DNA from: Colwellia sp. M166
GTDB lineage: Bacteria > Pseudomonadota > Gammaproteobacteria > Enterobacterales > Alteromonadaceae
Reading direction: 5' to 3'
Length of the DNA: 64,000 nucleotides
Assembly: GCF_024585285.1 (NCBI RefSeq)
Contig: NZ_CP040755.1
Span: 4,340,001 to 4,404,000 of the forward strand
Shown here: in pieces, positions 47,901 through 56,286 of the stretch
Numbering within the stretch: the stretch's first letter is position 1
Layout: each line of letters starts with the position of its first letter
Translations under genes and position numbers: made by a program
Notes under the pieces: generated by a model
The model's input: only the letters and a program-made list of their open reading frames with translations
The model's database searches: none
What the model was told of the DNA's origin: nothing

Positions 47901-48937
47901 TGCCTGAAGATGCATGGCAAGGTGTCGAGTTAGTACCACATTTAGCAATGAATTTTAAAATTGTTAATGAAAACGGCAAACTGCTCAAGCAAGGACGAAA
48001 TCTAGATGTATTAAAAGATAGTTTACAAGGTCGAGTGCAAGCTTCCATTAAAAAGGTCGCAGACAAAGGCATTGAACGTAGTGATATTGCTAACTGGGAC
48101 TTTAAAGACTTACCGAAAAGCTACGAAAAGAAAGTGGCTAATATCACCATAAAAGCGTTTCCGGCTTTGGTGGATAAAAACAAGTCAGTCGCGATTGAAT
48201 TATTTGAACATGAAAGTTTAGCAGAGCAAGCGATGTTAGATGGTGTCAGTCGCTTAATTTTATTAAGCATACCGTCACCCGTAAAATATCTACAACAGAA
48301 ACTACCTAATAAGTCTAAATTGGGGTTATATTTCAATCCATTTGGTTCAATTAACGATTTACTCGATGATTGTATTGTCGCTGGTTGTCAGTTTTTAGTA
48401 AATGAATACGGCGAGTTACCACGCGCGCAACAAGCGTTTGAAGCTTGTAAAGAGCATGTACGCGCTGAAATTGCTGATTGTGTATTAAGTGCCGCGATAA
48501 AAGTTGAACGTGTGCTGAGTTTAGCTCATGACGTACGCAAGAAAATAAAAGCTAAAATGTCGCTTAATGTTGTGCAATCGCATGGCGATATTAAAGCACA
48601 GTTAGAAGCTTTAGTTTTTAAAGGTTTTGTCACTAAAGCCGGTTATCAGCGTTTAGATGATATTGCTCGATACCTAACAGCTATGGAGCGTCGACTAGAA
48701 AAGTTGCAAATTGATCCGAATCAAGATCGACTTAAAATGTTAGAAGTTGAAAAAGTACAGCAAGCGTTAGATACGGTAGTTGCTCAACAACCGAAAGGAC
48801 AACCTTTGCGTAAAGAGTTAATGCAAGGTTCTTGGATGATTGAAGAGCTACGTGTGTCTCTTTTTGCGCAAAACTTAAAAACACCTTTTCCTATTTCAGC
48901 AAAACGAATATTGAACTACCTTAAAGAATACAGTTAA
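44927..48937 (+). CDS. hrpA: ATP-dependent RNA helicase HrpA
   Basis: A 1336-residue DEAH-box helicase, close to the ~1300 of E. coli HrpA, which resolves stalled or collided ribosomes. Walker A GETGSGKT (Lys121), DEAH box DEAHERS (Asp212-His215), SATIDPEKF, LVFLNGEREI-type ILVFLNGEREIRDT, TNVAETSLTVPG and QRAGRCGRV are all present, followed by HA2 and OB domains and the long HrpA C-terminal domain. No ATG occurs near the N-terminus; TTG 44927 is the most upstream possible start after an in-frame stop and gives a family-like N-terminus. The ribosome-binding site is weak. Confidence 0.95.
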   Translation: MSTVIPANSTTEINNESSSEKITVKSLFDALHQVKLSDKARIRKRLLSVKKITHVDKQHKALQQIAVSIEQSIANKQVRIANLPKVSYPEGLPVSQNVDVIAKAIAENQVVIIAGETGSGKTTQIPKICLQLGRGIDGIIGHTQPRRIAARTVANRIADELNTKLGNAVGYKVRFNDQVSEHSYIKLMTDGILLAEMQKDRLLRQYDTLIIDEAHERSLNIDFILGYLRQILPKRPDLKIIITSATIDPEKFAKHFASANGELAPIIEVSGRTFPVEMRYRPLNEMSDESNGDADIISGILNAVDELSSDGRGATTDGDILVFLNGEREIRDTARALEKANLRHTNVLPLYSRLTVAEQNLIFKPHSGRNIVLATNVAETSLTVPGIKYVIDPGTARISRYSYRTKVQRLPIEPISQASANQRAGRCGRVSSGVCIRLYSEDDYLNRPEFTDPEILRTNLATVILQMLALDLGEIADFPFVQPPDNRNINDGVRLLEELAAIDANASHVKLTPVGRSLSKFPIDPRLAKMILTAADLGCIEQIFIIVSALSIQDPRERPHEKQQAADENHGRFKNKQSDFVGLLKLWNYVEEQQKLLTNNQFRRLCQKEFLSYVRIREWQDIYSQLTHSLRELKIPMSRIELDLSEEAEKNPVNGNVDIVHQAILSGLLSHLGQQDENREYKGARGSKFFIFPGSALAKKAPKWLMAAELVETSRLFARMAAKIDPLWLEPLAEHLVKRSYSEPHWEKKQGAVMAFEQVTLYGLIIVGKRKVNFNKLEPDTCREIFIREALVNGDSTMKEAFLKDNRQLVDEIEALEQKARRKDFLIEEQQLVDFYTEKLPESAICQRSFLAWWKTEKQSNAKLLNFTKAFLLKETAVKLSVNEYPETWQQGSLTLPLSYHFSPGDEDDGISVLIPVGILNQVENIGFDWLIPALRLELITALIRGLPKSLRRNFVPAPNYAEACVAAISGADSALTAALEKQLLRMTGVRLPEDAWQGVELVPHLAMNFKIVNENGKLLKQGRNLDVLKDSLQGRVQASIKKVADKGIERSDIANWDFKDLPKSYEKKVANITIKAFPALVDKNKSVAIELFEHESLAEQAMLDGVSRLILLSIPSPVKYLQQKLPNKSKLGLYFNPFGSINDLLDDCIVAGCQFLVNEYGELPRAQQAFEACKEHVRAEIADCVLSAAIKVERVLSLAHDVRKKIKAKMSLNVVQSHGDIKAQLEALVFKGFVTKAGYQRLDDIARYLTAMERRLEKLQIDPNQDRLKMLEVEKVQQALDTVVAQQPKGQPLRKELMQGSWMIEELRVSLFAQNLKTPFPISAKRILNYLKEYS

Positions 48938-49020
48938 ATTTAGTGCAATGATTTGACAGTGATGGTTGTGGTGAGTATAAATAATAGCAATACTAATTAT
49001 AGAAACACCTTGGAGTAGTA

Positions 49021-49320
49021 ATGGTTAACTACGATGACAAACGTAATTTTTATCGCATGATGCTAAACAGTGAAGTAACCGTGACCATTATTGATGATGA
49101 AGCTAACAGTAAAATTTTAGCCACTTGTCGTGATTTGAGTGCCACAGGCATAGCAATTGAAATGGAACATCCTTTAGAGATGAATACTGCGGTACATATT
49201 AGTGTGCAATCAGCTAATAGCTCTGTTCAGCCACTCGATGTTAAAGGTAAAGTGGTGAGAGTAACGGAAGAGAGCGCTAACTGTTACTTAATTGGCATTA
49301 ATATTTCTGAAATTGATTAG
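49021..49320 (+). CDS. PilZ-domain protein
   Basis: 99 residues, a single PilZ domain, the common cyclic-di-GMP receptor. The first motif is weak (DDKRNFYRMML, RxxxR-like), the second is clear as DLSATGIAIEME (D/NxSxxG). It has no fused output domain, so it would act by binding a partner. TTGGAGT precedes the ATG. It lies just downstream of hrpA. Confidence 0.85.
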   Translation: MVNYDDKRNFYRMMLNSEVTVTIIDDEANSKILATCRDLSATGIAIEMEHPLEMNTAVHISVQSANSSVQPLDVKGKVVRVTEESANCYLIGINISEID

Positions 49321-49350
49321 CCACTTTTCATTAGTCATTATCAAATTTAC

Positions 49351-49377
49351 CGTAGCTAGTCTCAGAGACTAGCTACG
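49351..49377. terminator. Bidirectional terminator
   Basis: CGTAGCTAGTCT (49351-49362) pairs perfectly with 49366-49377 around a 3-nt loop; AAATTTA precedes it and ATTTATTTCTT follows. It sits between the convergent PilZ and rlmI genes, serving both. Confidence 0.8.
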
Positions 49378-49398
49378 ATTTATTTCTTGATTATTCAG

Positions 49399-50589
49399 CT
49401 ATTCTACTTGGCAAACTAACCCCTTTAGATAATAACCTTCAGGATAGTTAGATGCTACAGGATGATCAGCCGCTTGGTGAAGTCTATCAACGAAGTAAAC
49501 ATTTCTTTTTGCATCTAATGCCGCATCGGCAACTACTTTTTGAAATAAGTTGGATTCCATTAAACCTGAGCAAGAAAATGTTAATAATGTGCCATTGGGT
49601 TTCAGTAACTGCATCGCCAGCATATTGATGTCTTTGTAACCGCGGCAAGCACCGGTCAGCTGTGCTTTTGATTCAACAAACTTAGGTGGGTCAAGAATAA
49701 TCATATCAAAAGTACGTTTTTCTTCACGGTATTGACGTAATAACTTAAAGACATCAGCTTTAACGAATGAAATATTTTTGTCGTCTAGCTGATTAAGCTC
49801 TGCGTTTTGTTTTGCAAGCGCTAAGGCAGATTCTGATACATCGACATTAATGACTTCTTTGGCACCATTTGCCGCACAATGTAAGGCAAAAGTCCCAGTA
49901 TAAGAGAAACAGTTTAATACTGTTTTATCTTTAGCATATTTGCCCGCAGCAAGGCGTGAGTCACGTTGATCTAAATAAAAACCTGTTTTATGCCCTTTAG
50001 CAATATCGACATGAATTTTAATGCCGTGCTCTTCGATAATACATTCTGTTGATTCCTGCGGCTCGGTTAACCAGCCGGTTACCGGCTCTAAACCTTCTTT
50101 TTTACGCACATCAACATCTGAACGTTCAAAAATATGACAACCAGGATAAAGATCTTTTAAACATTCAACTAAGGTATAGCGATGAAAATCAGCACCGGCA
50201 CTAAGTAACTGACAAACAATAAAGTTATCATATTTATCAATAGTGATACCAGGAAGACCATCTGATTCGCCAGCAATCAGGCGATAGCCGGTTAATCCAC
50301 CGGCTGCGATGAACCAATCGCGTCTTTTTTGTGCGCTTAACAATTTATTACGAAAAAAATTGGCGTCAATTTCTTCATTAATATCAAAACTCCAAACACG
50401 AATTCTGATTTGAGATTCGGGAGAATATGCGCCTTTAGCTAGCCAATTTCCTTTATTATCAAAGACATCGACAGTATCACCAAGTAAAGCGTTACCTTTG
50501 ATTTTATTGATGGCTTGAGAAAAAATCCACGGATGCTTCCGGCGTAGTGACTTTTCACGCGCAACTTTTAAATAAATTCTTGCTGACAT
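49399..50589 (-). CDS. rlmI: 23S rRNA (cytosine1962-C5)-methyltransferase RlmI
   Basis: A 396-residue SAM-dependent methyltransferase, the same length as E. coli RlmI. N-terminal PUA domain ([23 protein letters not shown]), a central domain with [16 protein letters not shown] and a Rossmann-fold methyltransferase domain with [38 protein letters not shown] and TFSCSG, where the catalytic cysteine lies. I chose ATG 50589 (MSARIYLKV); the frame extends to 50643 but the extra residues are not family-like. The acyP gene lies divergently upstream, the same pairing as in E. coli. Confidence 0.94.
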   Translation of the reverse strand: MSARIYLKVAREKSLRRKHPWIFSQAINKIKGNALLGDTVDVFDNKGNWLAKGAYSPESQIRIRVWSFDINEEIDANFFRNKLLSAQKRRDWFIAAGGLTGYRLIAGESDGLPGITIDKYDNFIVCQLLSAGADFHRYTLVECLKDLYPGCHIFERSDVDVRKKEGLEPVTGWLTEPQESTECIIEEHGIKIHVDIAKGHKTGFYLDQRDSRLAAGKYAKDKTVLNCFSYTGTFALHCAANGAKEVINVDVSESALALAKQNAELNQLDDKNISFVKADVFKLLRQYREEKRTFDMIILDPPKFVESKAQLTGACRGYKDINMLAMQLLKPNGTLLTFSCSGLMESNLFQKVVADAALDAKRNVYFVDRLHQAADHPVASNYPEGYYLKGLVCQVE

Positions 50590-50743
50590 ATGGCTATACT
50601 TATAATTAACAATAATTGCGCGAGTGTAGTCAATGCATGACATAGGTGCAATGCTCTATTTTAACTATTTTTGATTTCACTATTTTGTTAGAAATGAAAA
50701 GTAAAAATAATAACAGCGATAAGCTAATAATAAGGTGTGAATT

Positions 50744-51013
50744 ATGAATGTAAGTTACATGGCGCATGTTAGTGGCAAGGTTCAAGGGGTTTATTTTCGA
50801 GCTTCTAGTCAGCAAATTGCTATTGATCATGGTTTAAGTGGTTACGCACGTAACTTAACGGATGGTCGTGTCGAAATATTAATGTGTGGCGAAGAGCAAA
50901 GTATCAATAAAATGTTGGCGTGGTTGGCGCATGGACCACCACAAGCAGAAGTTAAAACTATAGAGTCAAAGCAAGTACCTTGGCAAGAGCATCATTTTTT
51001 TGCCATTAGTTAA
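50744..51013 (+). CDS. acyP: Acylphosphatase
   Basis: An 89-residue cytosolic enzyme that hydrolyses acyl phosphates. The active-site motif GKVQGVYFRAS includes the phosphate-binding Arg19, and GYARNLTDGRVEI contains the catalytic Asn37. Full length. Adjacent to rlmI in divergent orientation. AAGGTG precedes the start region. Confidence 0.94.
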   Translation: MNVSYMAHVSGKVQGVYFRASSQQIAIDHGLSGYARNLTDGRVEILMCGEEQSINKMLAWLAHGPPQAEVKTIESKQVPWQEHHFFAIS

Positions 51014-51362
51014 TTTTTAAAGCCTTACAGGCTGTGTTATTGACGTCGATAAGGCTCTCCCAGGAATGTGAGTCATTAGAGCAACGCAGGAGCAGTTGTC
51101 GAGAATAACCATTATTGAAATCAATGCCTTGCCTACATGGATGTACTTAGGTTCAGTCTGGAACGGTGAATCTGTACCTCTAAAGCTTTTAAATTTCACT
51201 GAGCGGGAAGAAACTTAGTAAAGTTGGTATTATTCAGGACTATTAATTTATTATTTAAAAATATACAGTAAATAAATTTAATCAATACTCTTGTAAATCA
51301 ATTAATTGTTGGTTTTTTAACCTAAATTGAGATTAACGATGAGTTGCTAAAAAGGAAATACA
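51014..51362. other. Intergenic region with repeat copy C
   Basis: 349 bp between acyP and the oxidoreductase gene. More than half is the dispersed repeat 51036-51230. The rest is AT-rich, with AAAGGAA before the next start. The minus-strand frame 51017-51199 is produced by the repeat and is not considered a gene. Confidence 0.6.
51036..51230 (-). repeat. Dispersed intergenic repeat, copy C (fullest)
   Basis: 195 bp. On the minus strand it starts ATACCAACTTTACTAAG, passes TTCCCGCTCAG, GACTGAACCTAAGTACATCC and GGCAAGGCATTGATTTC, and ends CTTATCGACGTCAATAAC. It matches copy A (10111-10258) closely apart from A's deletion, and copy B (14795-14893) over its other half. It is the fullest copy in the window. 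Confidence 0.8.
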
Positions 51363-52331
51363 TTGCGTTATATTGCTATTAATAATCTACAACAACTGAG
51401 TTTTAATGATATCGAAAAGCCGACCATCGCTGCTGATGAGTGTTTAATCAAAGTAAGAGCTATTGGGATAAATCGCGCCGATATTTTACAAAAGCAAGGA
51501 CAATACCCACCTCCACCAGGTGAATCAACCATACTGGGCATTGAGGCCTGTGGTGATATTATTGCGCTTGGCGGCGAACAGCAAAATTGGCATGTTGGTG
51601 ATCAAGTTTTTGCTATTGTGCCTGGTGGCGCATATGCAGAATATGTAAAAGTTAAAACCGAACACTTAATCAAACTGCCTAAAAATTTAACTTATGTCGA
51701 AGGCGCAGCGATAGCAGAAGCTTATTTAACGGCTTATCAATGCTTATTTACCATTGCTAATTTACAGCCTAATAGCCAAGTGTTGATTCATGCGGGTGCT
51801 AGTGGTGTGGGTACTGCTGCTATTCAGTTGGCTAAATCCCTAGGCTGTCATGTAAGTGTTACTGTGGGCAACGATAAAAAAGCGGCAATTTGTCAAGCGT
51901 TAGGTGCTGATGAGGCAATAAATTATCAAAGTACTGATTTTGTTGCTTGGACTAAACAGCAAAAGCGTAGCTATGATGTTATTTTAGATGTGGTTGCCGG
52001 TGAATATGTGAATAGAAATATCGATGTCTGTGCTTTAGATGGACATATCGTGATTATTTCATTACTTGGTGGTCGTTTTGCTGAAAATGTTGACGTGGGT
52101 AAAATGCTTGCTAAACGGGTAAATATTCATGCGACAACATTACGTAGCCGACACGATGAGTATAAAACACAGTTAATTAAGGCATTTAAACAAGACTTTT
52201 ATCAATGCCTTGAACAAGGAAAAATTAAGCCGGTTATTTATCAGCAATTTTCCTGGTGTGATGTAGAAAATGCCCACGAAATCATGTTAAAAAATGAAAA
52301 TACCGGTAAGTTAATACTTGAAGTAGAGTAA
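51363..52331 (+). CDS. NAD(P)H quinone oxidoreductase, PIG3-like
   Basis: A 322-residue zinc-independent medium-chain dehydrogenase/reductase of the quinone oxidoreductase group. RADILQKQGQYPPPPGES is the signature of the TP53I3/PIG3 branch. The nucleotide-binding motif is IHAGASGVGTAAIQLAK. No zinc ligands are seen. Start TTG at 51363 is supported by AAAGGAA. Likely reduces quinones with NADPH; its cellular substrate is unknown. Confidence 0.9.
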   Translation: MRYIAINNLQQLSFNDIEKPTIAADECLIKVRAIGINRADILQKQGQYPPPPGESTILGIEACGDIIALGGEQQNWHVGDQVFAIVPGGAYAEYVKVKTEHLIKLPKNLTYVEGAAIAEAYLTAYQCLFTIANLQPNSQVLIHAGASGVGTAAIQLAKSLGCHVSVTVGNDKKAAICQALGADEAINYQSTDFVAWTKQQKRSYDVILDVVAGEYVNRNIDVCALDGHIVIISLLGGRFAENVDVGKMLAKRVNIHATTLRSRHDEYKTQLIKAFKQDFYQCLEQGKIKPVIYQQFSWCDVENAHEIMLKNENTGKLILEVE

Positions 52332-52355
52332 ATAAGTACTCTTTAAAAGCCAAGA

Positions 52356-52393
52356 AATAGCCCTAGGAATTATACAAATCCTAGGGCTATTTT
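52356..52393. terminator. Bidirectional terminator
   Basis: AAATAGCCCTAGGA (52356-52369) pairs with TCCTAGGGCTATTT (52380-52393), 10-nt loop, followed by TCTGTATTTATT. Sits between convergent genes. Confidence 0.8.
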
Positions 52394-52410
52394 CTGTATT
52401 TATTATGGAT

Positions 52411-53157
52411 TTAAGATTGTTTTATCGTTGAGCGCTCTCGGCGAACAACGAATCCTAACATTGCTAATGCAAATAACATGATGGTTTGTGGCTCTGGTAC
52501 TACGATTGGGCTGCAGTTTTGCTGACATGTAGTAATTGTTCCACCGAAAAAGGTTAAATGTGATAGACCTTTATTTTTTCCATTCGTGCCAACAGGTGTT
52601 GTCCAACTACCACTGGTAACTGTTTTAGCTAAGTTAAGACAGGCTAGCGTATAAGTTTCAGGATTACATGCATTGTTTGCATCGGTTGTATCATCCACCA
52701 GCCAAAAGAGATTAAAGCCATTACCAGCTTTAGCTGTCCAAAAACGTATCCCTGGAGAGCCACCAGTATATGTCCAAGTACCGACTTTATAATCACTATC
52801 TAGCTCACCGCCATTATTGCCAAAAGTCCAATCAGCCTGCTCAATATCTGCAGCGTAGTTGTCGCTTTCAGTATAGCTTGGAGAAGTAGAGTCTTTAATA
52901 GTGTCAAATTTAGCAATGACATCGGCTAAATAAACTTTATCAACATCAAATGTTCCGATAGCCACTTTACAGGTACTAAAGCTGTTACTACCAGGATCTT
53001 GAAAATACGGGTTATTACAATCGTTATCACCAGCAAAATAATGACTTATGAGTTTATCGGTTGTTGTAGGGGTTGCCATGCTTGGAAAGGCCATCAATAT
53101 ACAAAAACTGGCGATTAAAGCGTTAGTTAATGTTGAAATATGTTTGCTAATTCTCAT
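52411..53157 (-). CDS. PEP-CTERM sorted extracellular protein
   Basis: 248 residues: N-terminal signal peptide (ending near FPSMATP, residue 28), a globular exported domain with several cysteines (DCNNP, TCKVAIG, ACNPETYTLACLN, TTCQQNCSP), then the C-terminal sorting tag: VVPEPQ, a hydrophobic helix (TIMLFALAMLGFVV) and a basic end RRERS. This tag is processed by exosortase XrtA-type enzymes, which are not in the window. The globular part resembles no enzyme that I recognise. It is divergent from a PrsT-like TPR gene. Confidence 0.88.
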   Translation of the reverse strand: MRISKHISTLTNALIASFCILMAFPSMATPTTTDKLISHYFAGDNDCNNPYFQDPGSNSFSTCKVAIGTFDVDKVYLADVIAKFDTIKDSTSPSYTESDNYAADIEQADWTFGNNGGELDSDYKVGTWTYTGGSPGIRFWTAKAGNGFNLFWLVDDTTDANNACNPETYTLACLNLAKTVTSGSWTTPVGTNGKNKGLSHLTFFGGTITTCQQNCSPIVVPEPQTIMLFALAMLGFVVRRERSTIKQS

Positions 53158-53390
53158 TTGAAGCTCTTTTTTACAAATGTCGTCATTCTTTTTATTAGCA
53201 AGAATTATACCGGTATTTTTTCTTCAAAAAAAATCAATTAGCTAAAGGTATGTTAGAAGTTGGGCAATTAAATATTGTAAAATAAGTTGACACTTACTTT
53301 AAGCTATATTGATTGAATATGGTTTTAAATTGCATTTTATGGTTATTAATGCGGATAATGTAATTATGCCTCGATTAAATTGATAGTGAT

Positions 53391-56171
53391 ATGACGAAAC
53401 TAGCTAAACATTTTATTTTTTTATTTTTTACATTCTCAGTATTTGCTGGTGATGCGACTGAACTTTTTGAATTAGCAAATAAAAAGTTTAATGAACATCA
53501 ATATGATGAAGCTAAACTCCATATAAAAAACCTCATTAAACAGCAGCCTAGTAATATACCAGCACGTTTCTTAATGGTTGATTTATTACTAGCAATTGAA
53601 CAAGGCGCGTTAGCGGAAACAGAATTAAATATTATTGAAGGGCTTGGGGGGGATTACAAAAAAATTGCCTTACAACGTAGCAAAGCGCTGTTAATGCAAA
53701 ATAAATATAATGAAGTACTCAATCTATTTGATGATAACTATATTGATCAAATCTTTGTCGCTAAAATGTATGTTTTAAAAGGTTTAGCGCATTTAGGCTT
53801 AAGAGAACTGAATTTCGCAGAAAATGCATTTAATCTGGCATTAAAGTTCAATGTCAGTAACTTAGATGCGACATTAGGATTAGCTCAACTAAAAGTAAAT
53901 CGGTTTCAATATTACGACGCTAGTATTTTAGTTGAACAGGTGTTGGCTATGCCATTTCCACCTGAAAAAGCATGGTTTTTAAAGGCAAGTGTAGAACAAA
54001 ATATAGGCAATTATGACGATGCGTTAAGCAGTATTAATACTGTATTGTTAAATGATCCTGAAAACGTTGAAGCACTTATCCTAAGAGCAACGTTATCATT
54101 TGAGTTGAAAAACTATACCGCCGCGAAAAGCGATGCCTTGTTGGTATTAGAAAAAGTTCCAAATGAACCACGAGCAAAATTTATTCAAGCGGCAATTGCG
54201 GTACAAGATAATGATCTAGCTAGTAGCAATACATTAATAGCAGAAATAGCTCAGACGTTAGCGAAAATATCAAAAACTGATTTACACTCAAATCCGTCAT
54301 ACTTATATCTAGCAGGTGTTATTTTTTACCAACAAAATCAATATGCACTGGCCAAAGAGTACTTTAATCAATATATTAAAATAGATAACTTTAATGCTAA
54401 TGCCAAGTTATTAATGGCAAGGATATCAATGGAGCAGGGCGACTTTGAAGATGCTAAAACTCAACTAGTTAAGGCGCTCATTCAGCATGGTAATAATCAT
54501 CAAATTCTGACGTTGTTAGGGGTTTGCTATCTTGAATTACAGCAATACGAATCGGCCTTAGTATATTTTCAACAAGCTAAAAGCTTACACTCATCTGAAA
54601 ATGTTGATCTTCAACTTGCTAAAACGTATTTATCACTCAATCAAAGAGCCCCAGCTATACAGCTATTAACTGAAGGTGACTTTAATGAACAGCAACAAGT
54701 GTTTGCCAGTTTTTTGTTGGTTAAGGCTTATTTGGAGGAAGGAAAAACTGAACTGGCAGTAAAAATTGCATTAAAGTTAAGTTTATTACAACCTAAAAAC
54801 CCAGAATTTATACATCATTTAGGTTTTGTTTATCAATCTATTGGGGATTTTGAAAAAGCTAAAACACAGTATCAACAGGCATTAACATTAAATAAGCAAC
54901 ATACTAAATCAATTATTAGTTTAGCTCAAGTCACCAGTATCATGGGACAACCTGAACAAGGGTTAACACAACTGAAAAATGCGTTAGTACAATTACCTAC
55001 CGATATTGAGATATTAAAAGCGATAGCGAATCATTTTCAGCGTATGGGCCAAGATAACAACGCTATTCTTATGTATCAAAAGGCGTTGGAACAGCAACCT
55101 GACAATGAAGAATTAATTATTAACTTTGCCTCTGTTCTGGTGCACCTCGGTAATTATAGTGAGGCAATTGAGGAGATTAAAGCTTTTATACTTACCCAGA
55201 AAAAAACAGATAATGTTTACTTATTGTTAGGGCATTTGTATATCAATACTAAACAGGTGCAATTAGCGATAGAAAGCTATCGTAGTGCACTTAAGTTTGA
55301 TGCTAATAAATCACAAGTGTATTATTTTATCGCGAAAGCATACCAAGAAGACAGAAAATTTTCCGCTGCAGTGGCTGCTTATCAAAAAGCAATAGCCTGG
55401 GCTCCGGCTTCATTAGAGCCAGTTCTGGCACTAGCAAATTATTTTAATCAAGAATCACGTTATAATGATGCTATTGAGGTGTTACTTGCTTTTGATGGTG
55501 CAGCTAAAGCATCGGATCGTTTTATTGAAATTTTAGCTCATTCTTATTTTCTTAATAAACAATATCAGCAAGCAGAGCAAAGCTATTTAAAGATAAAGCA
55601 GTCAAATAAAATCAGTACGGTTTCGGGCCTATCTTTGGTTTATCAAGCCATGGAGCAACAAGAAAAAGCGATCACACTACTAGAAAGAGCCTTGAACATT
55701 AATGCTGATAATTTAATATTGTTAAGTGCATTAGCCGAGGTTTATATTAATAATGAACACTGGGTTAAAGCAGAAGAAATTTACAATAAAATTATTGGCT
55801 TAGATGGTAATCAACCTATGTTACTCAATAATGCTGCTTTTATTGCTATGTCACAGTCTAAATTTGAACAAGCCAAAGAGTACGCTACTCGCTCGGTAGC
55901 CTTAGTAGATAATGCTCCAGACTCACTCGATACCTTAGGTTGGATATATTATCTAACAAAAGACTACACTCAAGCCTTAGCTTTACTGCGTGAAGCTTTA
56001 GCAATTGAATCTTCTAATGTCGCAATTAAATACCATATGGCAATGACCTTAAAAGCATTGGGGCAAGACCGCGAAGCCTTTAATTTGTTACGTGAAGTCG
56101 TTAATAGTAATGTGGATTTTTCTGATAAAAGTAAAGCTAAACAAGTGCTTGAATATTGGAGCCAACCTTAA
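53391..56171 (+). CDS. TPR-repeat protein, PrsT-like (PEP-CTERM system)
   Basis: 926 residues almost entirely of tetratricopeptide repeats (roughly 20, from about residue 25 to 900; e.g. YDEAKLHIKNLIKQQPSN, FEKAKTQYQQALTLNKQ, YTQALALLREALAIESSN). A short signal peptide ends near FSVFAG; no lipobox is present, unlike classical PrsT. Length and repeat style match the PEP-CTERM-associated TPR protein PrsT, which goes with exosortase/exopolysaccharide loci, and the divergent neighbour encodes a PEP-CTERM protein. A scaffold role in export or polysaccharide assembly is inference. Confidence 0.75.
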   Translation: MTKLAKHFIFLFFTFSVFAGDATELFELANKKFNEHQYDEAKLHIKNLIKQQPSNIPARFLMVDLLLAIEQGALAETELNIIEGLGGDYKKIALQRSKALLMQNKYNEVLNLFDDNYIDQIFVAKMYVLKGLAHLGLRELNFAENAFNLALKFNVSNLDATLGLAQLKVNRFQYYDASILVEQVLAMPFPPEKAWFLKASVEQNIGNYDDALSSINTVLLNDPENVEALILRATLSFELKNYTAAKSDALLVLEKVPNEPRAKFIQAAIAVQDNDLASSNTLIAEIAQTLAKISKTDLHSNPSYLYLAGVIFYQQNQYALAKEYFNQYIKIDNFNANAKLLMARISMEQGDFEDAKTQLVKALIQHGNNHQILTLLGVCYLELQQYESALVYFQQAKSLHSSENVDLQLAKTYLSLNQRAPAIQLLTEGDFNEQQQVFASFLLVKAYLEEGKTELAVKIALKLSLLQPKNPEFIHHLGFVYQSIGDFEKAKTQYQQALTLNKQHTKSIISLAQVTSIMGQPEQGLTQLKNALVQLPTDIEILKAIANHFQRMGQDNNAILMYQKALEQQPDNEELIINFASVLVHLGNYSEAIEEIKAFILTQKKTDNVYLLLGHLYINTKQVQLAIESYRSALKFDANKSQVYYFIAKAYQEDRKFSAAVAAYQKAIAWAPASLEPVLALANYFNQESRYNDAIEVLLAFDGAAKASDRFIEILAHSYFLNKQYQQAEQSYLKIKQSNKISTVSGLSLVYQAMEQQEKAITLLERALNINADNLILLSALAEVYINNEHWVKAEEIYNKIIGLDGNQPMLLNNAAFIAMSQSKFEQAKEYATRSVALVDNAPDSLDTLGWIYYLTKDYTQALALLREALAIESSNVAIKYHMAMTLKALGQDREAFNLLREVVNSNVDFSDKSKAKQVLEYWSQP

Positions 56172-56216
56172 GCTTTTGTATGATGAAGGCAGTGCTGGAT
56201 AAATTAATATGGCGTT

Positions 56217-56241
56217 ATACCAAACTTAGTAGAATTGGTAT
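56217..56241. repeat. ATACCAA/TTGGTAT palindromic motif
   Basis: ATACCAA (56217-56223) and TTGGTAT (56235-56241) flank an 11-bp core TTAGTAGAA-like segment. The same ATACCAA..ACTAAGTTT sequence forms the end of repeat copies A and C and recurs at 59922. It may also act as a weak hairpin after the TPR gene. Confidence 0.55.
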
Positions 56242-56286
56242 AAATAGTATGGTTGAGTAAAGTAGCATAACCCGAACTGGGATAGG

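Noticed and set aside
51017..51199. 60-codon minus-strand frame
   Set aside because: Encoded by repeat copy C; see above.
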